From: Halosimplex salinum
GTDB taxonomy: Archaea; Halobacteriota; Halobacteria; Halobacteriales; Haloarculaceae
Length of the DNA: 64,000 nucleotides
Assembly (NCBI RefSeq): GCF_003730195.1
Contig: NZ_QWGG01000006.1
Span: 214,290 to 278,289, forward strand
Reading direction: 5' to 3'
Shown: piece after piece, positions 27,543 through 35,682 of the stretch
How positions within the stretch are numbered: the first letter of the stretch is position 1
How the letters are laid out: the number at the start of each line of letters is the position of its first letter
Notes under the pieces: model-generated
Databases searched by the model: none
What the model was told of the DNA's origin: nothing
What the model saw: the letters and a program-made list of their open reading frames with translations, nothing else
Made by a program: the position numbers and the translations under genes

Positions 27543-28589
27543 ATGCGGTGGCTCTTCCGGTGTAACGTCGCGAGCGAGCGCTTCGCCGACGACGACGCGG
27601 ATGTACAGGGGATCGGCCACGCGATGCGTTGTCTCTCAGTGGCCAGGGCGGCGGAGGCAGCGGGCGACGTGGCGATGTTCACCATCGAGGGCGCGGACGA
27701 CATCGTCCCGTTCCTTGAGAAGACCGGTCTCGACTTCCGTCTGAACCGGGACCATTTCGACGTCGCGCAGAGGTACGACCCCGACGTCGTGGTCACCGAC
27801 GTCAACTACTGCGATAGGCGGGCGGTCGAGCGGTTCCGGGACATCGCGCCAGTCGTCAACTTGGCGCCCCGCGGCGAAGTGAAGTATTACGCCGACCTCA
27901 CGTTCACGAGCGAGGCGATCCGGGACGTTCCGGAGCCGGACGACGCGATGTTCGATCGCTGGTACAGCGGCCCTGAATACACAATTATCAGCGACGATTT
28001 CGTCAGACGACGGGCGGTGATGGACGGGGCGGATCCGCCGGTCGAACGCGGAAAAGTCGTGATCAACATGGGCGGGGTCGACGAGTCCGACCGGACGGGC
28101 AAGGTCCTGGAGCTGCTCTCAGCGGACCTCGTCGAGCGGCTCGACCTTACGATCACCGCCGGTCCGTTCAATCCGAACGCGGACGCGCTCCGGGCCCGCT
28201 GCGACGAACTCGGCGGTGCCGTCGAGTTCCTCCACGCACCGGACGACCTCGCCGCGGTTCTGTCCGGTTCGGAGTTCGCCGTCCTCGGGGCCGGCATCTC
28301 GACATACGAGGCGCTCGCGATCGGCGTACCGAGTCTGAACGTCGGTCTCTCGTCGTTCCACGACGAGCGGGGGGCCGTACTCGAATCCGAGGACCTCGGT
28401 GTGTACCTCGGGAACGTCGAGGACCTGACAGCCGACAGGGTCAACGATACGATCGGGTCGCTACTCGGCGGCGACGACCGCCTCGACCGGATCCGGTCGA
28501 AGGGGTTCCACGCCGTCGACGGGTCGGCGAGCGAACAGATCCTCTCGCGCGTCCGCACGTACCTGAACGACGGGTCGTCGCGCGAATGA
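27543..28589 (+). CDS. SpsG/PseG-like nucleotide-sugar hydrolase or transferase
   Basis: This 348-aa protein has the PseG/SpsG family layout: an N-terminal GIGHAMRCLSVARA motif (with the family His) and a C-terminal GT-B-like half with INMGGVDESD and VLGAGISTYEALAIGVPSLNV. PseG removes UDP from the amino sugar just before the NeuB step; SpsG relatives occur beside SpsE and SpsF in Bacillus spore-coat loci. It follows neuB by 5 nt, and its stop overlaps a short ORF. Confidence 0.82.
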   Translation: MRWLFRCNVASERFADDDADVQGIGHAMRCLSVARAAEAAGDVAMFTIEGADDIVPFLEKTGLDFRLNRDHFDVAQRYDPDVVVTDVNYCDRRAVERFRDIAPVVNLAPRGEVKYYADLTFTSEAIRDVPEPDDAMFDRWYSGPEYTIISDDFVRRRAVMDGADPPVERGKVVINMGGVDESDRTGKVLELLSADLVERLDLTITAGPFNPNADALRARCDELGGAVEFLHAPDDLAAVLSGSEFAVLGAGISTYEALAIGVPSLNVGLSSFHDERGAVLESEDLGVYLGNVEDLTADRVNDTIGSLLGGDDRLDRIRSKGFHAVDGSASEQILSRVRTYLNDGSSRE

Positions 28590-28729
28590 GGACCGCCCAC
28601 TACCGACCGACAACGGTCCCACGCGCCGTCCACTCGGATCGCGGCCCCGTACCCACAGACAACTACAATACGCTGGCCGACATCCTCACCGAGAACTTCG
28701 AATGTACGGGACGATCAAGGGCACGATAG
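28586..28729 (+). CDS. Doubtful 47-residue ORF after the SpsG-like gene
   Basis: The frame starts at an ATG overlapping the SpsG-like stop (ATGA) and ends inside the next gene. The peptide contains DNYNTLADILTENFE, which looks more like natural protein than random frame. It might be the worn end of a lost gene. No family is recognised and the overlap with the acyltransferase start argues against function. Confidence 0.22.
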   Translation: MRTAHYRPTTVPRAVHSDRGPVPTDNYNTLADILTENFECTGRSRAR

Positions 28730-29460
28730 CGACGGTCGCTTCTGCGACCCGGTATCCGGGCGTCCTCTGTTGGGCGATAAACCGGAGCCCCGTCGCGACG
28801 ACGATCCGCCGCGGATCCGGCGTTTCGATCGGGCGAAGCTGTACCATTCGGGGGACCGTGTCACTGGGGAACCGTTCCAGGGTCGGCCACGACTGCACGC
28901 TCCGGGGCAAAATCGAGACGGGGCCGCACGTCACCGTGGGCGACGACGCGCTACTCAGAGGGGACGTGACCGTCGGACGGCGTTCAAACCTCGTCGAGAA
29001 CAACGACTTGGTCGGCGAGATCTCGATCGGGAACTTCTGTGCCATCGCTCCCGACGTTCGCTGCCAGGCCAAAGACCACGTCACGAACAAGGCCGGACTG
29101 CAAACGGACTTCTATCGCGACCTTCTAGATGCCGAACTCGGCTACACCGCCGACGGCCCCATCCGGATCGGCAACGACGTGTGGATCGGCGCTCGGTCGA
29201 TCGTTTTATCGGGGGTCACGATCGGCGACGGTGCCATCGTGGCCGGTGGATCGGTCGTTACGAATGACGTGGAGCCGTACTCCTTGGTCGCAGGTGTCCC
29301 GGCGGAACACAAGCGCTGGCGGTTCCCGGAGCGGATCCGCGAGGAACTCCTTGACATCGAGTGGTGGACGTGGAGCGACGAGCGGATCCGGGCCAACGAG
29401 GAGTTCTTCGTGAGTGAGCTTGACGACCGGGAGTCTGTCCGCGAACTGATCGTGGAGTGA
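28702..29460 (+). CDS. Hexapeptide-repeat acyl/acetyltransferase
   Basis: This 252-aa left-handed beta-helix protein has many hexapeptide turns (VSIGRSCTIRGTVSLGNRSRVG; VTVGDDALLRGDVTVG). It carries the CatB/NodL-type end, IRIGNDVWIGARSIVLSG, then VTNDVEPYSLVAGVPAEHKRWRF. Such enzymes transfer acetyl groups from acetyl-CoA to sugars. At the end of the NeuB operon it may O- or N-acetylate the nonulosonate or an intermediate. It ends 4 nt from the convergent capsule-type gene. Confidence 0.86.
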   Translation: MYGTIKGTIATVASATRYPGVLCWAINRSPVATTIRRGSGVSIGRSCTIRGTVSLGNRSRVGHDCTLRGKIETGPHVTVGDDALLRGDVTVGRRSNLVENNDLVGEISIGNFCAIAPDVRCQAKDHVTNKAGLQTDFYRDLLDAELGYTADGPIRIGNDVWIGARSIVLSGVTIGDGAIVAGGSVVTNDVEPYSLVAGVPAEHKRWRFPERIREELLDIEWWTWSDERIRANEEFFVSELDDRESVRELIVE

Positions 29461-29464
29461 CCGT

Positions 29465-31063
29465 TCACTCCGGAGTGTGGACTGGTCCGTCGGCGAGGAC
29501 CCCCTCCACGGCGGTGTCGAAGTTGACGTTTCCAGGCTCGATATCGTCGTGCGATACCGGCAGCCAACGCGTCTGGTTGTCGACCGTCTCGTAGAAGGGG
29601 AAGTCGACGTGCGTGCGAACCATGAACATGTAGGCGTAGCGCTTGGCGGTCCTGCGCATCTCCTCGGTCAGTTCGAGTTCGTCAAGTCGTGAGAGCGTGT
29701 CCTCGTACTCCGACTTCGTCTCAGGGTCGTAGGTGAACCCGGCCCCGCGGTAATGGGTCTCGCCGCCGACGACGACCGGGTCGCCGAAGTACGGCATCTC
29801 CATGCCGACGGTCGAGTTGTACACGATCCCGACGTCGAGCTGGTCGATGAGTCGGTAGGTGTCGACCTCGGTCTCGGGGGGGAGGAGGACGACGTTGCCG
29901 GGCAGTGATCCGTACTGATCAGTTATCCACTCCGATACCCGCTCGTTCGTCCGTTTCATCGCCTCGACGGGGTGGGTCTTGATGACCAACTGCACGTCCC
30001 CGTGGTCCGCGATCGTCTCGATGGTCGCCGAGATCCACTCGAAGGGATCATGGAACGCGCCGCCGGTCGCCGTGAGCGAGGCGTCCCAGATGAGGTTAGT
30101 GAACATCCCGGCCGTCACCTCGTAGTCGGCGCTCGAATCCAGCGCCTCGTCGGCCTCGCCGACCACGTCGAACCGGGTCGTCTCCCCCTCACGACGCCCC
30201 TCCATGATCTCGTCGATCCGCGCCTCCTGCGAACCACTCAGCGGCTCGGAGACCGCCGCTTCGATCGTCGCTTCGTCGGAGAACTGGTGCATCGGCGAAC
30301 GGTTCTTAGCGTTGCCGAACATCACCGTCCGGTCGCGGTAGCCGCTCGCGTACGTCATCGAGGCGATCCCCGCTTCCGCGGCGACGGCCGCGAAGAGCCC
30401 GCCGTAGACGTACGGGGCGTGGTTGACTAAGGTCGCGTCGACATCGTACTCCGCTATTGCTGCGTATCCGGCGTCAACGATGTCCATCGCGGTGTCGAGG
30501 AACCTGAGGTACGTCTCCCGGTCCCCGGAGTCGTCGAGATCGAAGTGGTACCGTCGCAGGAACCGACGGGCCGACGCTTCCGCGTAGTCGGAGACGCGGA
30601 TCCCGCGGTACTCAAGGGAACGAGGGTCTGACAGCGCATACGGGTCAGGCCTCGACTCCCCACCTGCGAGGGCCGAGAGCGGGACGGGATCCAGGCCGAA
30701 CGCACTGAACAGGTTCTCCCCGTGGTGGTGACAGAGGGCGCACGCACTCAGATCGTCGTGCTGTTCCCGGGCGTGACAGATAGCCACGTCGTTGTCACAT
30801 AGCGTCACTATCGGCTCGTACCCGCGGCACCGAAACGCATGAGCCATGATACAGTACTTGAAGACCCCCGATGCGTCCCGACCCTGGACGACCGGCAGGA
30901 GGACACGCCCATCCACCTCCGAATCGGGCAGTTCGTACGAGCGGATGCGTTCGTCGACGGCGAAGTCGTATCTGTCGCTGTTCGCAAAGTACGCGTCGAG
31001 AAGGTGATCCTCGACGTTCAGTCGATACCCGAGTCGGAGGATCTCCCGCTTCAGACCGGACAT
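29465..31063 (-). CDS. Capsule polysaccharide-type (KpsC/KpsS-like) glycosyltransferase
   Basis: This 532-aa protein is related to capsule biosynthesis/surface carbohydrate transferases. The C-terminal half has QLVIKTHPVEAM, then GNVVLLPPETEVDTYRLI, then IVYNSTVGMEMPYFGDPVVV, the family donor-site motifs. The N-terminal part has six cysteines (71, 79, 89, 96, 108, 111), ending in CALCHHH, a possible metal site. The ATG at 31063 is used instead of 31105, because the TATA box TTTATATC (31089-31096, reverse strand) falls inside the longer version. Confidence 0.72.
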   Translation of the reverse strand: MSGLKREILRLGYRLNVEDHLLDAYFANSDRYDFAVDERIRSYELPDSEVDGRVLLPVVQGRDASGVFKYCIMAHAFRCRGYEPIVTLCDNDVAICHAREQHDDLSACALCHHHGENLFSAFGLDPVPLSALAGGESRPDPYALSDPRSLEYRGIRVSDYAEASARRFLRRYHFDLDDSGDRETYLRFLDTAMDIVDAGYAAIAEYDVDATLVNHAPYVYGGLFAAVAAEAGIASMTYASGYRDRTVMFGNAKNRSPMHQFSDEATIEAAVSEPLSGSQEARIDEIMEGRREGETTRFDVVGEADEALDSSADYEVTAGMFTNLIWDASLTATGGAFHDPFEWISATIETIADHGDVQLVIKTHPVEAMKRTNERVSEWITDQYGSLPGNVVLLPPETEVDTYRLIDQLDVGIVYNSTVGMEMPYFGDPVVVGGETHYRGAGFTYDPETKSEYEDTLSRLDELELTEEMRRTAKRYAYMFMVRTHVDFPFYETVDNQTRWLPVSHDDIEPGNVNFDTAVEGVLADGPVHTPE

Positions 31064-31088
31064 GCGATTCAGTACCGGCGCTGACGCG

Positions 31089-31096
31089 TTTATATC
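31089..31096 (-). promoter_or_regulatory. TATA box for the capsule-type gene
   Basis: GATATAAA on the reverse strand is 26-33 nt before the ATG at 31063. It decides the start codon, since the upstream ATG at 31105 would lie before the transcript start. Confidence 0.65.
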
Positions 31097-31281
31097 TTCG
31101 CCCACCTGGCCGTGCGGGTCACGCCGATCCGAGGTGTGCGACGAGCGTTCGGCTCGCGATCCGGTGGCGGTACCGACCAGTTCGGCAGTATCGAACTGTC
31201 TCAGTCATAGAGCGACCCGGTATAATCGCCGCCGCGCCACGGCCCCCTTCTGTTGCGAGGCTGACTCCGGGCGGATCAACC

Positions 31282-31289
31282 TTTATGTA
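31282..31289 (+). promoter_or_regulatory. TATA box for the FkbM gene
   Basis: TTTATGTA lies 23-30 nt before the ATG at 31312. An alternative ATG inside this element (31285) would be upstream of the transcript start. Confidence 0.6.
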
Positions 31290-31311
31290 CCGGGATAAAT
31301 TACGGGAGCCA

Positions 31312-32115
31312 ATGCCGCTCCCACCGAGACTGAAAGTGGCGGTCGACCGCACAATGATCTCGATGAGGTCCGTGTTCGGTGGATCGATCGTCAGCGATAT
31401 ACCCGGGGTAAAGGCAGTGTACCGGCGATTCAGAAATTCGTACGACGGGCAGTACATCGACGGGCATCTCATGCTCACGGCAGAGACCGAACTCGGGGAC
31501 ATCTCCTACAACGAGAACTACGAGCGGGGTCCACGGTCGGTGTTCACGTCCCTGATCGCCTCGGGAGACACCGTCGCAGACGTCGGAGCCAGCACCGGCC
31601 TGTATACGCTCCCCGCGGCCTCGGCCGCCGGGCCGGAGGGGGAGGTGGTCGCGTTCGAGCCGTCGGACCGAGTTGAGACGCTCGCGCGGAACCTCGAAGT
31701 GAACGGCTATGAGGATGTGCGGATCGAGAATTGCGCCGTCTCCGATTCCGCCGGTGAGACGGAGTTCATCGAACGGAAAGAGCCTCGACAGCGAAGTCGG
31801 TCGGTATCGCTTGACGAGTACTTCGAGCGACCTCCCGATGTCGTGAAGATAGACGTCGAGGGTCACGAGGTGAGTATCCTCCACGGAATGAGAGAGACCC
31901 TCGCACAGCGAATTACGGACGTCCTCTGTGAGACCCACCCCGAGAAGTGCGCCGTGTTCGGGGACGACCTCACCGACATCGACGACATACTGTCCGAGTT
32001 CGGGTACGAGGTGTACGCCGTCTCGGACGACGGAGAGCTGACGCCGACGACCGCCAGCGGTGACAAACAGCGCTGTCTGTTCACTCCCGCGTCGGACACG
32101 GGACCGCCCGAGTAA
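31312..32115 (+). CDS. FkbM-family SAM-dependent methyltransferase
   Basis: This 267-aa protein has the SAM-binding motif VADVGASTGLYT, then VVAFEPSDRVETLARNLEVN. The FkbM-specific region follows: VSLDEYFERPPDVVKIDVEGHE. FkbM enzymes O-methylate sugar or polyketide hydroxyls. In a glycan locus it probably methylates a sugar of the surface glycan. The start was set by the TATA spacing. It is transcribed divergently from the capsule-type gene. Confidence 0.85.
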   Translation: MPLPPRLKVAVDRTMISMRSVFGGSIVSDIPGVKAVYRRFRNSYDGQYIDGHLMLTAETELGDISYNENYERGPRSVFTSLIASGDTVADVGASTGLYTLPAASAAGPEGEVVAFEPSDRVETLARNLEVNGYEDVRIENCAVSDSAGETEFIERKEPRQRSRSVSLDEYFERPPDVVKIDVEGHEVSILHGMRETLAQRITDVLCETHPEKCAVFGDDLTDIDDILSEFGYEVYAVSDDGELTPTTASGDKQRCLFTPASDTGPPE

Positions 32116-32196
32116 CCACGCGCATCTTCCGACATCTTCACGGGATTGGGCCGACCGGGTGGTCTGTCCGGAGGGACGCGACGCAGGCTCCTCGGG

Positions 32197-33507
32197 TCAC
32201 ATGTATCCCAGGTCTTCGAGGTGTGACTCGGCGCCCGAAGGGACGCGGTCTCCCTCTCCGCCCGCCCGTGGCAGCCCCTCTCTGTGTCGATCGATCCGTT
32301 CCGTGAGGTTCTCGACCGTCGTCGAGCCTTGCTCCTCGAAGCCGTCGACCGTGTCGTATCCATAGTAGTCCGGGGGAGCTGCGCCACCGCACAGCGGCTC
32401 GCCGATATCGGTCGTCCGTTCTCGTGCCCCCAGACGCTCCAACCGGTCCCGAGCGATCCCGTGACACTCCGTGAACGCAGGCTCGTCCCGCGACCGGGAG
32501 CGGAGGTCGCGGCCGGCGGTCTCCGTCGAGACACCGGCCATCTCGGCGACCGTCGCGTGGATGTCGATCAGACTGACGGTGTCGGCTCTCGACTCCGTTC
32601 CCCGCTCCCCGGACCAGACGACCAGGGGGACGTTCGTCAACTCGGGATCGAGGCCGTAGAAGTGTCCCCACAGTCCGCGCTCGGCGAAGAGCTCGCCGTG
32701 GTCCGCGCAGGTGATGACGTGGTCGAACTTCGTCCGCAGCTCCGCGAAGATGGACCGGTACACGTCGGAGAGATACGCGACGCAGTCGTCGTAGCACGAT
32801 CGGATCCGCTCCGGGTCGAACGATTCAGCGGTGAACGACGCCTCGACGGTCGACGGGAACTCCCCCAGATCCACCGACCGGTACTCCGACGGCGCGACGT
32901 ACGGTTCGTGCGCCTCCATGAGATTGACGAAGAGGAACCGGTCATCCCCGTCGTCGAGGCTGCGGACCAACGACAACGCCTCGCTGGCACCGTCCCCTCC
33001 CGAGCTCGATGTCACGCGGCCGTCGAGCCACATGTCGAGGCCGACCCTGAGCGACTCCAGCGACCGGGAGTCGCTCCGGAGACAAGCGGCGACCGCTCGC
33101 AGGTACTTCGAGACGCCGCCGGCGTCGGCCCGTTCGGCGAACTCTCCCCAGTCGAAGATCTCGTCGCGGAGCGTCGCCAGTTCCGAAGGGAGGTGAAACC
33201 GGTCGAACCCTCTGTCGTAGCCGAACGACGGTGAGATGTAGGGGTTCGCGCTGAACCCGACCGTCTCGTACCCCGCGGCCCCGAGCGCCTCAGCGATGGT
33301 CTCTCCGTCCGTATCGAGGGCGTCGCTGTCGCTGTACACGCCGATCGAGCTCGGGTAGTCACCACAGAACAGCGAGGCGTGAACAGGCGGCGTCCGGTGG
33401 CTCGGCGACCAGGCCCGCTGGAAGTGGACGCCCGGAAGCCAGTCGAAGTGCTCGTCGAACGCGTCCTTCCTGACAGTGTCGAGTACGACGACCGCAATCC
33501 GGGCCAT
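32197..33507 (-). CDS. Sulfatase-fold (alkaline phosphatase superfamily) protein
   Basis: This 436-aa protein has VVVLDTVRKDAF (first metal-binding Asp), the nucleophile region HRTPPVHASLFCGDYPSSIG, ADHGE (second metal site) and LWGHFYGLDPELTNVPLVV. At the position of the sulfatase Cys/Ser there is Thr (TPPVH instead of CxPSR), so formylglycine formation is not expected. A phospho- or phosphoglycerol-type transfer is possible. It ends LEDLGYM. The start ATG at 33507 is fixed by a TATA element at 33529-33536; the ATG at 33531 would overlap it. Confidence 0.82.
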   Translation of the reverse strand: MARIAVVVLDTVRKDAFDEHFDWLPGVHFQRAWSPSHRTPPVHASLFCGDYPSSIGVYSDSDALDTDGETIAEALGAAGYETVGFSANPYISPSFGYDRGFDRFHLPSELATLRDEIFDWGEFAERADAGGVSKYLRAVAACLRSDSRSLESLRVGLDMWLDGRVTSSSGGDGASEALSLVRSLDDGDDRFLFVNLMEAHEPYVAPSEYRSVDLGEFPSTVEASFTAESFDPERIRSCYDDCVAYLSDVYRSIFAELRTKFDHVITCADHGELFAERGLWGHFYGLDPELTNVPLVVWSGERGTESRADTVSLIDIHATVAEMAGVSTETAGRDLRSRSRDEPAFTECHGIARDRLERLGARERTTDIGEPLCGGAAPPDYYGYDTVDGFEEQGSTTVENLTERIDRHREGLPRAGGEGDRVPSGAESHLEDLGYM

Positions 33508-33528
33508 AGGCCACGTTGCGGACTCGCT

Positions 33529-33536
33529 CATATAAA
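33529..33536 (-). promoter_or_regulatory. TATA box for the sulfatase-fold gene
   Basis: The reverse strand reads TTTATATG, 22-29 nt before the ATG at 33507, giving a leaderless message. Confidence 0.62.
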
Positions 33537-33603
33537 CCCTTCAGCGACACTCCCGCCACCGCGACCGCCGGAGACGGCCCGTCGTCCGGTCGGAGACGGG
33601 CAC

Positions 33604-34725
33604 TCACACCTGGGTCACGACGTCGTACAGTTCGGCGGTCTGTTCGGCGACGGCGGTCCAAGAGAGCGATTCCGCTCGCCGCCGGTTGGCTGCACCGACC
33701 GCGTTGAGGTCATCCGATTCGAGGCCGTCACGGAGCGCGTCTTCGAGCCCATCGGGGCCGTCCGGGTCGTACAGCAACCCATCGTGTCCCCGGACGACCG
33801 CCGGGACACAGCCCATCGTGGGGGCGACGACCGGCCGACCGAACGAGGCGGCCAGCAACGCCGACCCGGAGGTGAGGATGTCGCGGTACGGCAGCGCCAC
33901 GATGTCGGCCGCGTTCATATACAGCTGTACCTCGTCGTTCGGGACGAACCGCAGGTCGGTCGTGACGTCTGGCTCCGTCTCCGTCCGTCGGAGCACGTCG
34001 CGCCGGATCTCCTCGTTCAGCGGCGACCCCGCGATCAGGAGGTGGCTGTCCGACGTCCGGACCGTCCTGTACGCGTCCACGAGCCGCGCAACTCCCTTGT
34101 AGGGGCGTATCCGGCCGAAGTTGACTACGACTGTCGCGTCGCTCGGAAGCCCGAGTCGCTCGCGCGCTTCTGCTCGGGACACGTCGTTCGGATACGCGTC
34201 GATGTAGTTCCCCTCCGGGATAACCGTGACCTTCGTCTCCGCTACGTCGAAGGAGTCACAAACGATGGATCTTGCTCGTTCGCATTCGACCGTCAGGGCG
34301 TCACAAGCCGCCGCGAACTGTCTGTTCACGGCGAGGTTGATCGCCAGATGCTCCCTCTCGTGGTTGTGCTCGTTGTGAACCGTCCAGACCAGTCGGACCC
34401 CGAGCCCCCGGAGCGCGTACGCATTGAGAACCAGTATCGCCCCTCTGACGACGGAGAGAATCTTGTTCAGCGTCCCCCACCGAGTGTACCCCGCTTGCAG
34501 AAACAGGGGCGCCGTCCAGACAACGTGGACGACATCAACGTCGAACTCGGAGTCGAAGATGAATCTCACGAGCGGAAGAAACAACCCGAGAATTGCTTCT
34601 CGCGATGAGAAACCCGCACGAGTACTGCCTTCGTGCGCTCGAACTCCGTGGTCTGCCAGCGAATCCGTTAGAAGGTTGTGGTACTCGTTCTGGTCGCTGT
34701 ACGGGACGAACACTACATCACGCAT
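33604..34725 (-). CDS. GT4-family glycosyltransferase
   Basis: This 373-aa GT-B fold enzyme has a C-terminal donor domain: VVVNFGRIRPYKGVARLVDAY, then DIVALPYRDILTSGSALLAASFGRPVVA. In place of the classic ExxxxxxxE it has a TSGSALLAASFG variant seen in some GT4 members. The N-terminal acceptor domain includes WTVHNEHNHERE. The sugar and acceptor are unknown. Its start overlaps the end of the upstream epimerase gene by 8 nt, so they are co-transcribed. Confidence 0.82.
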   Translation of the reverse strand: MRDVVFVPYSDQNEYHNLLTDSLADHGVRAHEGSTRAGFSSREAILGLFLPLVRFIFDSEFDVDVVHVVWTAPLFLQAGYTRWGTLNKILSVVRGAILVLNAYALRGLGVRLVWTVHNEHNHEREHLAINLAVNRQFAAACDALTVECERARSIVCDSFDVAETKVTVIPEGNYIDAYPNDVSRAEARERLGLPSDATVVVNFGRIRPYKGVARLVDAYRTVRTSDSHLLIAGSPLNEEIRRDVLRRTETEPDVTTDLRFVPNDEVQLYMNAADIVALPYRDILTSGSALLAASFGRPVVAPTMGCVPAVVRGHDGLLYDPDGPDGLEDALRDGLESDDLNAVGAANRRRAESLSWTAVAEQTAELYDVVTQV

Positions 34726-35659
34726 GTCTCAACTGTTCGTACTCAGTTTCGATTAGTTGCTGGAGACCCGCTCGGAGGTCGTACGACGGAGTCCAGTCCA
34801 GTTCACTCTCGATCTGTTCGATGTCGGCACAGAGGTACGGGCGGTCGGAATCCCTGATACGTTCATCGTCTTGGTCGACCACGAATTCGGTCGTCACGAG
34901 TTCTCGAATGGTCTCTACTAGTTCGGCGACCGAGTTCGCAGAGCCGGTTCCGACGTTGTACCGGCGGGCCGACATCTCAGAACCATTCAGGGGAAGCAGT
35001 AGAGCATCGACGACGTCCGCCACGTGGACGAAATCACGTTCCGGCCGTAGATTCCCGAGAGATATCGAGTCTGTTTCCTCTTCGATCTGGTCTAAGATAG
35101 CGGGGATGACGTGCGGATTCGTCTCGCTGGGGCCGTAGACATTGAACAGGCGGAATACGACTGGATCGAACGCGGCATCGGTCGCAAACTTCTCTACTAG
35201 GTCTTCGCCGACGAGTTTCGTTCGTCCGTAGATATCGGTCGGCCGGGGCTGCTCCGATTCCACGTGTGGTTTCGTGTCCGGCCCATACACCGCGGCGGAC
35301 GATGCGAAAACGACTGTCTCGACGTCCGCACGGGTAGCACCCTCCAAGACGCGTCTCGTACCTATGACGTTCACATCGAACGCGTCCTCCGGATTCTCGT
35401 TGCAGTCCGGAATATAATGTCGCGCAGCGAGATGATAGACGACGTCTGGATCGAAATCTGCGACGATATCAGTGATTGCCGGGTCACGAATGTCCTGCCG
35501 GATCAACGATACGCCGTCCGGTCGAGCGTCGCTCCGACCAGCGGAGAAATTGTCGACGATCAATACTTCGTGACCGCGTTCGGACAGCGCCGCTGTGAGG
35601 TGAGACCCGATAAATCCCGCACCGCCAGTCACGGCGATCTTCAGTTCCGAATGACTCAT
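34718..35659 (-). CDS. NAD-dependent nucleotide-sugar epimerase/dehydratase (SDR)
   Basis: This 313-aa extended SDR has the Rossmann motif AVTGGAGFIGSHL, catalytic Ser in FASSAAVYG, and the YGRTK active-site Tyr/Lys. RPERDFVHVADVVDAL is typical of UDP-glucose/UDP-GlcNAc 4-epimerase-like enzymes. The ATG at 35659 is used rather than the adjoining TTG. It sits between two GT4 genes on one transcript (8-nt overlap downstream, 23-nt gap upstream). Confidence 0.85.
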   Translation of the reverse strand: MSHSELKIAVTGGAGFIGSHLTAALSERGHEVLIVDNFSAGRSDARPDGVSLIRQDIRDPAITDIVADFDPDVVYHLAARHYIPDCNENPEDAFDVNVIGTRRVLEGATRADVETVVFASSAAVYGPDTKPHVESEQPRPTDIYGRTKLVGEDLVEKFATDAAFDPVVFRLFNVYGPSETNPHVIPAILDQIEEETDSISLGNLRPERDFVHVADVVDALLLPLNGSEMSARRYNVGTGSANSVAELVETIRELVTTEFVVDQDDERIRDSDRPYLCADIEQIESELDWTPSYDLRAGLQQLIETEYEQLRHA

Positions 35660-35682
35660 CAACAGAAGGAGAAGGAGAGGGC

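Noticed and set aside
31064..31105. A 14-residue extension of the capsule-type protein
   Set aside because: The TATA box lies inside it, so it would not be on the transcript.
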